Shown: piece by piece, positions 6,783 through 14,440 of the stretch
Layout: the number at the start of each line of letters is the position of its first letter
Numbering within the stretch: the first letter of the stretch is position 1
Assembly (NCBI RefSeq): GCF_014646755.1
Contig: NZ_BMNW01000003.1
Coordinates: 1 to 64,000, forward strand
Direction of reading: 5' to 3'
DNA from: Pseudomonas asuensis
GTDB taxonomy: Bacteria > Pseudomonadota > Gammaproteobacteria > Pseudomonadales > Pseudomonadaceae
DNA length: 64,000 nt
Made by a program: the position numbers and the translations under genes
The notes under the pieces: generated by a model
Told to the model about the DNA's origin: nothing
Database searches by the model: none
What the model saw: only the letters and a program-made list of their open reading frames with translations

Positions 6783-7925
6783 TTACTGCTGAGTAATAAC
6801 GGCGCTATTACCGGTGCCTGTCTGCGAGATAGTGGCAGAGTTACCAATTGCAAATTCGCCACGCTGCGTAATGGCAGCTTGGTTAGCTACACCGGACTGG
6901 TAGACAACTGCATTGGCAGACAACTGGGATTCCAGTTGCTGGATGCTGGCAATGTTATCGCTGCCATCTTGAGTAACGCTAGCGTAGTTGCTATCACCTG
7001 TCTGACGTACATCAGCAGAGTTATTAGTACCTGAAGAGGCACCCGTCAGGTTGTTGCCGCGACCAATCTGAGCAGCGTTGAGCGTGTTGGCTGTGCCGCT
7101 CTGATCAAAGTACAGTTCGTTGAACTTGCCGTCTTGGAAGCTAGTAATGGCGTTATTATCACCGCGCTGGGAAATGGTTGCGAAATCTGGGCCGCTATAG
7201 CCATCCTGAACCATAGCCACAGTATTCGCAGTACCGTCCTGCGTAACGGCTGCGGTTTGACCATCGCCCGTCTGGGTCAAGGTGATGGCGTTATTGTCGC
7301 CCGTTTGAGCCAATGTTGCAGAGTCATTCATGCCGCTCTGGGTAACTTCAACCTGGTTGCCGTTACCAGTCGCAGTCGCGTTAAGCTGATGAGCATAACC
7401 GTCCTGGTTTATGATGTGGGAGTTATCATTACCGTTCTGGTTAATGGTTGCCACACTGCTGCTAGACATGCCATAGGCGACGCCACCACCCTGGGTAACT
7501 TCAGCTACGTTATTGTTACCCAATTGTATGACTTGGGCTTGATTGTCATTACCGGTCAGCTGATACACCGTTGAAGAGTTGGCGTCGCCAGTCTGAGTGA
7601 CAGTTACCTGGCTGTTCTCCTGCGCTTCTTGGTAAATGTTCGAGTAATGGTCGCTACCTTCTTGCGTGGTGCTGGCTACATTATTCGAACCGTCCTGGTA
7701 CTGATAGGACGTGCTGTTCAGGGCTGCGCTCTGGCTCAGGCTTGCAGTATTACCATTACCGATCTGCTCCTGAGTGCTCTTGCTATTTTGAGTGCCGTTG
7801 ATTTGCTCGGTCGTGATGGAATTGTTGTCCCCATCCTGAGTTGTTTCAACGGAATTCATTTCAGCAAAGGCGTGCGAACTGAGGGCGATCAGGATGGCGG
7901 CAGCAAGAGGCTTGAAGCTGTACAT
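6783..7925 (-). CDS. CsgA-like curlin repeat protein (380 aa, major amyloid subunit candidate)
   Basis: Signal peptide MYSFKPLAAAILIALSSHAFA, then about 355 residues made almost entirely of curlin-type strands of 11-12 residues of the form (x)-Q-x-G-x-x-N-x-A-x-(I/V/L). Examples: VTQTGDANSSTVY, VIQLGNNNVAEV, TLTQTGDGQTAAV, and TISQTGTGNSAVITQQ at the end. Repeated Gln and Asn at fixed spacing is the ladder seen in CsgA amyloid, but the protein is more than twice the length of E. coli CsgA (151 aa). ATG at 7925 is preceded by GAAGGGA. It begins 84 bases downstream of a CsgB-like gene with no visible promoter element of its own, so it is probably cotranscribed. Confidence 0.85.
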   Translation of the reverse strand: MYSFKPLAAAILIALSSHAFAEMNSVETTQDGDNNSITTEQINGTQNSKSTQEQIGNGNTASLSQSAALNSTSYQYQDGSNNVASTTQEGSDHYSNIYQEAQENSQVTVTQTGDANSSTVYQLTGNDNQAQVIQLGNNNVAEVTQGGGVAYGMSSSSVATINQNGNDNSHIINQDGYAHQLNATATGNGNQVEVTQSGMNDSATLAQTGDNNAITLTQTGDGQTAAVTQDGTANTVAMVQDGYSGPDFATISQRGDNNAITSFQDGKFNELYFDQSGTANTLNAAQIGRGNNLTGASSGTNNSADVRQTGDSNYASVTQDGSDNIASIQQLESQLSANAVVYQSGVANQAAITQRGEFAIGNSATISQTGTGNSAVITQQ

Positions 7926-8009
7926 GGTTATTCCCTTCGTAGTAATCACAATAACGAGAAGATGAAGATGTCGACGTTCTAATGCGTGATGTTTAAACGT
8001 CCGTTGTTA

Positions 8010-8513
8010 TTAGTACTGACGTACCACTGCGGTTTGGTTATTACCGTGTTGCGTGATACTGGCTTGTTGGCCGGTACCGTTCTGCTCAATAGAGGCACTG
8101 TTATAGGCGCCGTACTGATTGATCAGTGCGACATTCGCCGAGCCAATTTGAGTAATGGATGCAGTGTTGCCATAACCCGCCTGGGTAATAACCGCAGAAA
8201 GGTCGGCCCCTTGCTGAAGGATGAAAGCCTGTTGATCGTTGCCAAGCTGTGAGATGAGCGCTTGTGAGTTAAGCCCTTGCTGGCTTAAGGTGGCCTGGTT
8301 GTTATTACCACTCTGCTGAATAGTTGCGACCAAACCACCAGCAGACATTGCAGCAGCCAATGCGCGCGGGTCAGGCGTGCCGGCAAGGTCTGAAGTCGTC
8401 ATGGCAATGTCAAAATTATCAAGCAGATCAGCCGCTTGAAGCGGTAATACAACGAGGCTCATGCCGGAGAAGGCGAGCGCAAGTCCTGAGCACAATCTTT
8501 GCAACGAATTCAT
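8010..8513 (-). CDS. CsgB-like curlin nucleator, paralogue 1
   Basis: 167 residues: signal peptide ending LQAA, a mature N-terminal segment DLLDNFDIAMTT, a linker with an Ala-rich stretch, then nine consecutive 11-residue strands such as QQSGNNNQATL, SQQGLNSQALI, TQAGYGNTASI and TQHGNNQTAVV, ending RQY. The order resembles E. coli CsgB (GADLSAVITQAG versus CsgB GSKLLAVVAQEG; final AxITQxGxxxTAVV). CsgB nucleates CsgA polymerisation at the outer membrane (family knowledge). ATG at 8513 follows AGGGATTAGCC. The shared palindrome lies 53 bases upstream. The next gene, the long curlin, follows 84 bases later. Confidence 0.85.
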   Translation of the reverse strand: MNSLQRLCSGLALAFSGMSLVVLPLQAADLLDNFDIAMTTSDLAGTPDPRALAAAMSAGGLVATIQQSGNNNQATLSQQGLNSQALISQLGNDQQAFILQQGADLSAVITQAGYGNTASITQIGSANVALINQYGAYNSASIEQNGTGQQASITQHGNNQTAVVRQY

Positions 8514-8565
8514 GGCTAATCCCTGTATAGCGCTGTGCGGATTGTTGGCCCTACAGCGAAAACTG

Positions 8566-8588
8566 GGTATCAACCAAAAGATTGAAAA
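8566..8588 (-). promoter_or_regulatory. Curlin-gene palindrome, copy A
   Basis: On the minus strand the core TCAATCTTTTGGTTGA is an inverted repeat with a 4-base centre, flanked by TT before and TACC after. The same element is found at 9294-9316, 10421-10443 and 32513-32535. It lies 53 bases before the start codon. It could be a DNA operator or, if transcribed, a 6-bp stem with a U-rich tetraloop. Confidence 0.65.
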
Positions 8589-8746
8589 GACAAAGTATTT
8601 AGACCATGGAAGGATTAATCCATGGTTGCGGGAGAGGGCTGTTATAGAGCTGACTAAGTCCGATAGACGGTTAAGTTAGTCAGCTAGCAATACCAATGCA
8701 GAATCAGGCGATGTGACTTGTGCTGTGCATTTATGACTCCTTGGAA

Positions 8747-9244
8747 TCAGTATTGGCGGATGACAGTATTCTGGTTATTTCCATATTGGGTAATGCTAGC
8801 CTGCTGACCGGTGCCATTTTGTTCAATGGCAGCGTTGTTGGCATTACCATACTGATTAATGATAGCCGCGTTTGTTGATCCGTTCTGAGAGATCAAGGCG
8901 TTATTCGCTTCGCCCACTTGCGTAATGGCGGCAGCTAGGTCTGAGCCCTGCTGGAGAATATAGGCCTGCTGATCATTACCCTGCTGGGCAATAGTCGCCA
9001 GTGAGTTGAGGCCTTGCTGACTCAAGGTGGCTTGGTTGTTATTGCCATTCTGCTGTATTTGAGCTGCGAGGCCATTGACCGATGCGGCCGCTAATGCAAG
9101 AGCACTCGGCGTGCCAGCCAAGTCATTCGACGATGTCGCAATATCAAAATTATCAAGCAGGTCAGCTGCCCGTAATGGGAGTGACGCTGCGAAGCAACTC
9201 AATACCAAGACAGACTGAGAAAGCAGCCGTTGCAAAGTGTTCAT
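8747..9244 (-). CDS. CsgB-like curlin nucleator, paralogue 2
   Basis: 165 residues, close paralogue of the gene at 8010-8513: signal peptide, mature start AADLLDNFDIATSS, the shared DLAGTP linker, then nine 11-residue strands (QQNGNNNQATL, SQQGLNSLATI, AQQGNDQQAYI, LQQGSDLAAAI and so on) and the same RQY end. ATG at 9244 follows CAGGAG; the long upstream extension of the frame is excluded because it lacks a ribosome site and would bury the signal peptide. The palindrome copy B lies 50 bases upstream, so this gene likely has its own promoter. It probably arose by tandem duplication. Confidence 0.85.
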   Translation of the reverse strand: MNTLQRLLSQSVLVLSCFAASLPLRAADLLDNFDIATSSNDLAGTPSALALAAASVNGLAAQIQQNGNNNQATLSQQGLNSLATIAQQGNDQQAYILQQGSDLAAAITQVGEANNALISQNGSTNAAIINQYGNANNAAIEQNGTGQQASITQYGNNQNTVIRQY

Positions 9245-9293
9245 GGCGAACTCCTGTTTAGCACTACCAGTTTTGCTGACGGGTTCCCGCTTC

Positions 9294-9316
9294 GCTATCA
9301 ATCTAAAGATTGAAAG
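9294..9316 (-). promoter_or_regulatory. Curlin-gene palindrome, copy B
   Basis: Minus-strand core TCAATCTTTAGATTGA is a perfect 6-bp inverted repeat around TTTA. It lies 50 bases before the start codon at 9244, a spacing nearly equal to copies A and C. Confidence 0.7.
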
Positions 9317-9411
9317 TTTAACTGTAGAGCAATAAAAAAGACTTAATTCTATGATAAAGAACCGCGTTGATACTAGTTTAATGTGATGGCTTATTGATAT
9401 TAGACCTACAC

Positions 9412-9865
9412 TCAATGAGTGATAGGGGTAACATCGGCATTGCGGGTTTGTGAATTTCCGCAATTGATCCGCTTGCCCCCTCAGCAAAACTTTGAGCGAG
9501 ATAGACTTCGCTGGCTAAGCTGTATTGTAGAACCGATACGGCAGAGTAAGACGCCTGTTGATCATCATTGATGATTTGATCTTCGCTACATTGGTTTAAG
9601 GACATCCCACTACCATCGCCGCTGCGATCGATTTCTACGGTCTGGTTGCCTGCAAGCTCGCCTTTTAGCGTAAGCCTGAGTAATAGTCAGGTTATGGTTA
9701 TTACCTTCGTTACGTAGTTAGCTCATTTGCAGAGCCGTGCTGGGTAAGTTTGCAAGGTTGTCATGGCCTTGCTACTCGAAGGTCGTGCGATCGGATGCCA
9801 AAAGGTTGGTTGATTATTTTAACGCAGGGTATTTCCGGTTCCTGTTTGAAAGCGTTGCGACTTGC
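9412..9865 (-). pseudogene. Decayed curlin-repeat gene
   Basis: Read on the minus strand, fragments of curlin strands appear in changing frames: QTGTGNTLR then a stop, TTFE then TAG then QGHDNLANL, TQHGSANELTT, RNEGNNHNLTITQ, GELAGNQTVEIDRSGDG, SFAEGASGSIAEI, and finally GNSQTRNADVTPITH before a TGA at 9412-9414. At least three frameshifts and several stops separate them, and no signal peptide or start remains. The remnant begins directly after the stop of the gene at 9868. It is a former curlin subunit, probably CsgA-like because its repeats are less regular than the CsgB-like set. Confidence 0.7.
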
Positions 9866-9867
9866 TG

Positions 9868-10365
9868 CTAACGCTGTCGGACAATAATGCTCTGGTTATT
9901 TCCATATTGAGTGACACTGCCCTGTAGCCCCGTGCCGTCCTGGTCAATCAGGACTTCATTATAAGCTCCGTGCTGATTGATATACGCCTGATTACCTGCG
10001 CCTTGCTGAATAATGGAGGCGTTATGACCCTGACCGTTCTGTAGAATGACAGCGGTCATTTCCGCACCGTTTTGCAGCATGACGGCTCGATGATTTCCGC
10101 CTATCTGCTGGATAAGCGCCTGACTACTCAACCCTGTCTGTATGAGAAAAGCCTGGCTATCGCTGCCTTGCTGGATGACAGTGGCGGCTATGCGATCCGC
10201 AGTTGATTGGCCGACAGGGCCCTGCGCTTGCCGGGCAGCCACATCGGAGACTGTAGAGAGATCAAAGTTGTTGAGTAAATCTGCTGCGTTGGATGTCTCG
10301 ATGGAAACTCCGAGACATGAAACCAACAGTGCAAATCTCAGACTGATCTGCTGCAGTACGTTCAT
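9868..10365 (-). CDS. CsgB-like curlin nucleator, paralogue 3
   Basis: 165 residues: signal peptide ending SNA, mature start ADLLNNFDLSTVS, a more diverged linker, then nine 11-residue strands (IQQGSDSQAFL, IQTGLSSQALI, QQIGGNHRAVM, LQNGQGHNASI, TQYGNNQSIIV) ending RQR. It is the first gene of the minus-strand curlin set and the most diverged of the three nucleator-like paralogues; some strands lack the usual Asn or Ala. ATG at 10365 follows TTGAGGAAATAGCC. Palindrome copy C lies 56 bases upstream. Confidence 0.85.
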   Translation of the reverse strand: MNVLQQISLRFALLVSCLGVSIETSNAADLLNNFDLSTVSDVAARQAQGPVGQSTADRIAATVIQQGSDSQAFLIQTGLSSQALIQQIGGNHRAVMLQNGAEMTAVILQNGQGHNASIIQQGAGNQAYINQHGAYNEVLIDQDGTGLQGSVTQYGNNQSIIVRQR

Positions 10366-10420
10366 GGCTATTTCCTCAATAGCGCTCTGTACTGTCTTAT
10401 CGCGCAAGGCAGGCGTCTTG

Positions 10421-10443
10421 GGTATCGCTCTAAAGAGTGAAAA
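10421..10443 (-). promoter_or_regulatory. Curlin-gene palindrome, copy C
   Basis: Minus-strand core TCACTCTTTAGAGCGA. Compared with copies A, B and D, one arm base changes from A to C and its partner from T to G, so the pairing is kept by a double change. One other pair is broken. It lies 56 bases before the start codon at 10365. Confidence 0.6.
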
Positions 10444-10485
10444 TAGCAGCTGTTTGAGTACTGGAAGAGTTAGGCTGATTTCATA

Positions 10486-10740
10486 TCAGTGGCAGCCGCT
10501 CGAATGCTTTTCCTTCGCTTTACACGTGCAGGGGGGAACAGGATCGATCCCTCCGGGATGGAAAGGATGGCAGCGTAGCAGTCGACGAACTGTCAGCCAG
10601 CTACCGCGTAAGACTCCATGAGTCTGTAACGCTTCGACAGCGTAATGTGAGCAGGAGGGGTAGAAACGGCAGCGCGGGCCGATCATAGGGCTGATGAAGA
10701 GCTGGTAGCCTCGCAGCAGGATGATCAACAATTTCTTCAT
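10486..10740 (-). CDS. yidD: Membrane protein insertion efficiency factor YidD
   Basis: 84 residues with all YidD marks: an amphipathic N terminus ([17 protein letters not shown]), the cysteine cluster [33 protein letters not shown] and [10 protein letters not shown]. YidD helps YidC insert proteins into the inner membrane. Normally the gene sits in the rpmH-rnpA-yidD-yidC cluster near the replication origin; none of those partners is here, so this is an unlinked copy. The C-terminal tail carries extra Cys and His residues. It is in the same direction as the curlin genes and ends about 43 bases before palindrome copy C. Confidence 0.9.
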   Translation of the reverse strand: MKKLLIILLRGYQLFISPMIGPRCRFYPSCSHYAVEALQTHGVLRGSWLTVRRLLRCHPFHPGGIDPVPPCTCKAKEKHSSGCH

Positions 10741-10865
10741 GAGCTGAGGGCTTACCTGGAGACATTACAGGGAATGATTATTTTACCGCGTATGGTGCTC
10801 GGGTCGAGTGACTTGTCGACGGGTTGAGGTTAACAATGACCGCTTGCTCTTGAACCTGGCGCGAT

Positions 10866-11801
10866 ATGAACATCGATACTCGTATCAAATTCCGACATCT
10901 CCTGTGCTTTATCGAAGTAGCTCAGCAGCGTAGTTTTGCCAAGGCTGCTCATGCTGTATCGGTTTCGCAACCGGCCATCTCCAAGACGCTTAAGGAGCTT
11001 GAGGTTATTCTTGAGGCGCGCTTGTTTGAGCGAGACAAGAACGGCGTGGTGCTGACGCCGGCAGGTCAGGCCTTTATGCGTTACGCGGGACCTTGTGTGC
11101 AGGCCTTGCGGGACGGGGTTAATACAGTGCGCAGTGGTGGATTGCAGGGCGGGTTGGTCCGGGTAGGTGTGCTTTCAACCGTGGAAAGCCTGGTTATGCC
11201 AGAGGTTATCAGGCGGCTCCATGAGCGCTACAGTGGACTGACCATCAGTGTTTCGACGGGGCTGAGTACTTATCTGCTTAATCAACTCCGGGTAGGTGAG
11301 CTGGATGTCGTGGTAGGGCGTATGACGGACAATCCAGAGATCCGTGGCTTGAACTTCGAACACCTTTATAGCGAGTCGATGACATTGGTGGTTCGAAAGG
11401 ACCATCCCTTGCGGGCGACCCCTGACGTTGATCGGCAACGCTTGGTTGACTATCCCTGGGTCCTTCCGTTGACGGGTACTACCATTCGCCAGTACGCCGA
11501 GAGCTTTTTGGTGCAGTGTGGAATCAGTCTGATGCCGCAGCGGTTGGAGACGCTCTCACCAGCGTTAAGCCGACGCTACGTACTATTAAGTGACGCCATC
11601 TGGATTGCGCCCCTGGATGCGGTGGAAACAGACATCAGGGCCGGGGTGTTGGCTGAGCTTTCCCTGGGTGTTCAGGAGCCAGGCGGCTCGATTGGCTTGT
11701 GCCGCAACAACGCGGTGACACTTCCACTGGTAGCCCAGTGGTTCTGCGAGATCCTGCGCGAAGTGGCAAGCGAGATTGTTGCAGAACGATCTGTTTCATA
11801 A
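10866..11801 (+). CDS. pcaQ: LysR-type regulator of protocatechuate genes, PcaQ
   Basis: A 311-residue LysR-type regulator: N-terminal winged helix (KFRHLLCFIEVAQQRSFAKA, then VSQPAISKTLKELE, about residues 9-65) and a C-terminal effector-binding domain. The adjacent pcaHG genes and a perfect PcaQ-type operator at its own 3' end identify it as PcaQ, which activates pcaHG in response to beta-carboxymuconate (known from alphaproteobacteria). It reads in the same direction as pcaH, unlike the divergent layout common for LysR regulators. No strong ribosome site precedes ATG 10866, but no better start exists. Confidence 0.85.
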   Translation: MNIDTRIKFRHLLCFIEVAQQRSFAKAAHAVSVSQPAISKTLKELEVILEARLFERDKNGVVLTPAGQAFMRYAGPCVQALRDGVNTVRSGGLQGGLVRVGVLSTVESLVMPEVIRRLHERYSGLTISVSTGLSTYLLNQLRVGELDVVVGRMTDNPEIRGLNFEHLYSESMTLVVRKDHPLRATPDVDRQRLVDYPWVLPLTGTTIRQYAESFLVQCGISLMPQRLETLSPALSRRYVLLSDAIWIAPLDAVETDIRAGVLAELSLGVQEPGGSIGLCRNNAVTLPLVAQWFCEILREVASEIVAERSVS

Positions 11802-11814
11802 CCATTTGGTTATG
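11797..11814. promoter_or_regulatory. PcaQ operator overlapping the pcaQ stop codon
   Basis: CATAACC at 11797-11803 and GGTTATG at 11808-11814 form a perfect palindrome around ATTT. It matches the published PcaQ site ATAACC-N4-GGTTAA at all but the last base. The TAA stop of pcaQ (11799-11801) is part of the left half-site. It lies about 97 bases before pcaH, a fitting place for an activator site. Confidence 0.8.
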
Positions 11815-11910
11815 AATGATTGCCTTCATTTCAATTGGCTCGTCTGCAGCATTGCGCCACACTGCAGGGTAACCCCCTTTGAAGGGTAAGGCTCTCAGTG
11901 GAGTAAGGCC

Positions 11911-12633
11911 ATGAATAATAATTCCAATGACATTCGCTTTGTCGCCCGTGATCATAACTGGCATCCCCATGCCTATACGCCTGGTTATAAATCCTCTATT
12001 CCCCGATCACCCAAACAGGCTCTGGTCAGCATCCAACAAACGGTTTCTGAGCGTAGCGGCCCTGACTTTTCCCATCTTCAGCTGGGTAAGCACGACAACG
12101 ACCTATTGCTGAATTTTAATAATGGAGGATTGCCTCAGGGTGAGCGAATCATTCTCTTCGGGCGTGTAGTTGATCAATTCGGCAAGCCTGTTCCAAGGAC
12201 ATACGTGGAGATCTGGCAAGCTAACGCCGGTGGACGGTATCGCCACAAGAACGATGTCTATCTGGCACCGCTCGACCCCAACTTTGGAGGAGTAGGGCGC
12301 ACCCTGACTGATAATGACGGTAACTACGTGTTCCGGACTATCAAGCCTGGCCCTTACCCATGGCGTAACGGGGTTAACGACTGGCGGCCGGCTCATATCC
12401 ATGTTTCGGTCATGGGGCCTTCGGTTTCGACTCGATTGATTACCCAGTTGTACTTTGAGGGGGATCCGTTGATTCCTATCTGCCCGATCGTAAAGTCGAT
12501 TTCGAACCCGGATGCGGTGCAGACGCTTATTGCACGTTTGGACATGACCATGGCCAACCCGATGGACTGTCTGGCGTATCGCTTCGACATCGTGACGCGC
12601 GGCGCACGTCAAACCCATTTCGAGAATCTGTAA
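11911..12633 (+). CDS. pcaH: Protocatechuate 3,4-dioxygenase beta subunit
   Basis: Catalytic iron-bearing subunit of the intradiol dioxygenase that cleaves protocatechuate to 3-carboxy-cis,cis-muconate. The four Fe(III) ligands are all visible: Tyr110 (GGRYRHKND), Tyr149 (GPYPWRNG), His162 and His164 (PAHIHVS). The protein has 240 residues, as expected. The N-terminal [20 protein letters not shown] region is typical of beta subunits. pcaG follows after 10 bases, and the pair forms the (alpha-beta) enzyme. Expression is probably driven from the PcaQ-site promoter upstream. Confidence 0.95.
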   Translation: MNNNSNDIRFVARDHNWHPHAYTPGYKSSIPRSPKQALVSIQQTVSERSGPDFSHLQLGKHDNDLLLNFNNGGLPQGERIILFGRVVDQFGKPVPRTYVEIWQANAGGRYRHKNDVYLAPLDPNFGGVGRTLTDNDGNYVFRTIKPGPYPWRNGVNDWRPAHIHVSVMGPSVSTRLITQLYFEGDPLIPICPIVKSISNPDAVQTLIARLDMTMANPMDCLAYRFDIVTRGARQTHFENL

Positions 12634-12643
12634 GGAGGCGATC

Positions 12644-13246
12644 ATGACTACAACATTCTTGCCTGAGACGCCTTCGCAAACTGCAGGCCCGTATGTTCAC
12701 ATCGGTCTCGCACTAGCAGCCGCCGGTAATCCGCCCCGTGAGATGGAAATCTGGAATGATCTTGCCAAGCCTGACGCCCCGGGCCAGCATATCGTGCTGA
12801 CAGGGCAGGTGTTTGACGGGAATGGCAATCTGGTGCGCGACTCCTTTCTTGAAGTCTGGCAGGCTAACCATGAAGGTGTTTACGATCCCATCTACCACCC
12901 GGAAAAAGCGTTCAACTGTTTTGGCCGTACAGCTACAACTTTTGATGCAGGAGATTGGTCCGTACAGACAATCAAGCCGGGTAAGGTGACGGATAGCCAG
13001 GGTAGACCTATGGCGCCGCATATCAACCTGACGCTATTCGCCCGCGGTATCAACATCCATTTGCAGACGCGTATCTACTTTGAAGACGAAGCGGAAGCCA
13101 ATGCGGTTTGTCCAGTGCTCAACTTTGTCGAGCCGCCCCGCAGGCCTACCTTGCTCGCGAAGCGCTTTGAAGAAAACGGCAAAGTGATTTACCGTTTCGA
13201 TATCCATTTGCAAGGTCCGCAGGAAACTGTCTTTTTCGATTTCTGA
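12644..13246 (+). CDS. pcaG: Protocatechuate 3,4-dioxygenase alpha subunit
   Basis: The alpha subunit (200 aa) shares the intradiol dioxygenase beta-sandwich with PcaH but lacks the iron ligands: where PcaH has PAHIHVS it has APHINLTLFARG, and the ligand tyrosines are replaced. It contributes to the active-site wall and to assembly. It opens with LPETPSQTAGPYVHIGL, the usual alpha-subunit start. A very strong ribosome site, AAGGAGG, precedes ATG 12644. The stop overlaps the ZapE-like start as TGATG, so the downstream gene is translationally coupled. Confidence 0.94.
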   Translation: MTTTFLPETPSQTAGPYVHIGLALAAAGNPPREMEIWNDLAKPDAPGQHIVLTGQVFDGNGNLVRDSFLEVWQANHEGVYDPIYHPEKAFNCFGRTATTFDAGDWSVQTIKPGKVTDSQGRPMAPHINLTLFARGINIHLQTRIYFEDEAEANAVCPVLNFVEPPRRPTLLAKRFEENGKVIYRFDIHLQGPQETVFFDF

Positions 13247-14304
13247 TGGCTACATCTGAACCGCTCAATGCAGGTGAGTTGATTCGGCAGCATTTTGCCG
13301 CCGAGCTGGCCGCCCGTCAGTACCAAGCCGATGCCGCCCAAGAGGCGGCATTGGTGCATCTGGCTAATTGGCTGGACCGCTTTCTGGGCGATCGTAAATC
13401 CTGGTTTCGCAAGCCGTCTGCTGGCGTTTACATCTGGGGTGATGTAGGACGAGGCAAGAGCTTTGTGATGGACGCCTTTTATACGGCCGTCCCTATTGCC
13501 GAAAAGCGACGCGTACATTTTCATGCGTTTCTGCAGGAGCTGCAGCGGCGAATGGGTGACTATGCAGGACAAGCCGATCCACTGGCGCTGGTGGCTCGGG
13601 AAATCGCTCGTGAAGCTCGCCTGCTCTGCTTTGATGAATTTCATGTACATGACATTGGCGATGCCATGTTGTTAGGCCGCATGCTTAAAGTGCTTGTGGA
13701 CGAAGGCGTAGGCCTGGTCATGACATCCAACTACAAGCCGGAAGGGTTGTGCCCAAACCCGCTGTACCGGGAGCGCTTCAAGCCTATCATTGCCCTGATT
13801 GAAAAGCGCTTTGAGGTGCTTGCCATCAATGGGGAGGTTGATTACCGCCAGCGCAGCGACGAGCAGGCCCGATGGGGATATTATCTCTGGCCGGAGTCAG
13901 CGGGTGGTGTGAAACGCTTGCAAGCGCTCTTGGACCTGTCTGCGGCAGCTACCAGGGATGCAACTTTAGACGTTAACCATCATCCTCTTGCAGTGCGCGC
14001 CTATGAGGGGGAGCGGATCTGGTTCGACTTTTCCGATCTCTGCGAACAACCCCATTCCACCTCGGACTACCTTTGGGTCATCGAGCGCTTTCCACAAGTC
14101 GGCATCAGTGGTCTGGATTGTCTGGCACGCCAGTCTGAAGCTGTTCGGCAGCGTTTTCTCAATCTGGTAGACATCGCTTATGACCGAGGCGTGACCTTGA
14201 TTCTTTCCAGTGAAGTGCCAATGGATGAGTTGGCCGGAGAGGCTACCGTGGACTTTACGCGGACATTGAGCCGACTGCGACAGCTGATGGTGGAAAGGCT
14301 TTAA
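13246..14304 (+). CDS. ZapE/AFG1-like ATPase coupled to pcaHG
   Basis: A P-loop ATPase of 352 residues in the ZapE (YhcM)/AFG1 family. Walker A is GDVGRGKS at residues 65-72, Walker B LLCFDEFHV at about 126-134, then the sensor region MTSNYKPEGL and the C-terminal FTRTLSRLRQLM. In E. coli ZapE acts on the FtsZ ring under low oxygen or stress. Here the gene overlaps the pcaG stop by one base, which ties its expression to protocatechuate growth. I infer a paralogue of the housekeeping zapE rather than the housekeeping gene itself; whether another copy exists outside the window cannot be seen. Confidence 0.85.
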   Translation: MATSEPLNAGELIRQHFAAELAARQYQADAAQEAALVHLANWLDRFLGDRKSWFRKPSAGVYIWGDVGRGKSFVMDAFYTAVPIAEKRRVHFHAFLQELQRRMGDYAGQADPLALVAREIAREARLLCFDEFHVHDIGDAMLLGRMLKVLVDEGVGLVMTSNYKPEGLCPNPLYRERFKPIIALIEKRFEVLAINGEVDYRQRSDEQARWGYYLWPESAGGVKRLQALLDLSAAATRDATLDVNHHPLAVRAYEGERIWFDFSDLCEQPHSTSDYLWVIERFPQVGISGLDCLARQSEAVRQRFLNLVDIAYDRGVTLILSSEVPMDELAGEATVDFTRTLSRLRQLMVERL

Positions 14305-14404
14305 GTCAGGCGAGACGGAGTTGTCTCTCTAAATGTCATTCAGCTAATTGTGCCGATTTCGTCATCTGCCCTGGCGAAAAGCACCAAGCCGATTTTGCAC
14401 TGAC

Positions 14405-14440
14405 GCGCCACGCTGTAAGCCTCTTTTCATGAGGTGGCGC
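14405..14440 (+). promoter_or_regulatory. Hairpin covering the ribosome site of the hydroxyproline epimerase gene
   Basis: GCGCCAC at 14405-14411 pairs with GTGGCGC at 14434-14440, and inside it CCTC (14420-14423) can pair with GAGG (14431-14434). GAGG is the only Shine-Dalgarno-like sequence before ATG 14442, so folding would hide it. Confidence 0.5.

Noticed and set aside
7134-7982. Plus-strand frames within the curlin genes with many Val, Ile and Leu
   Set aside because: They are the complement of regularly repeated Asn/Gln/Thr codons of the curlin repeats and lack ribosome sites.
8603-8626. Inverted repeat ACCATGG...CCATGGT between curlin genes
   Set aside because: The arms are themselves palindromic and short (7 bases); it appears once and has no counterpart near the other curlin genes.
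9245-9487. N-terminal extension of the CsgB-like gene at 8747 up to 9487
   Set aside because: The signal peptide begins at 9244 with a good ribosome site; the extension would cover the palindrome.
6783-10365. Regular short repeats that might suggest a CRISPR array or satellite DNA
   Set aside because: The period follows protein strands of 11-12 residues, the DNA units vary, and there are no constant repeats with unique spacers.
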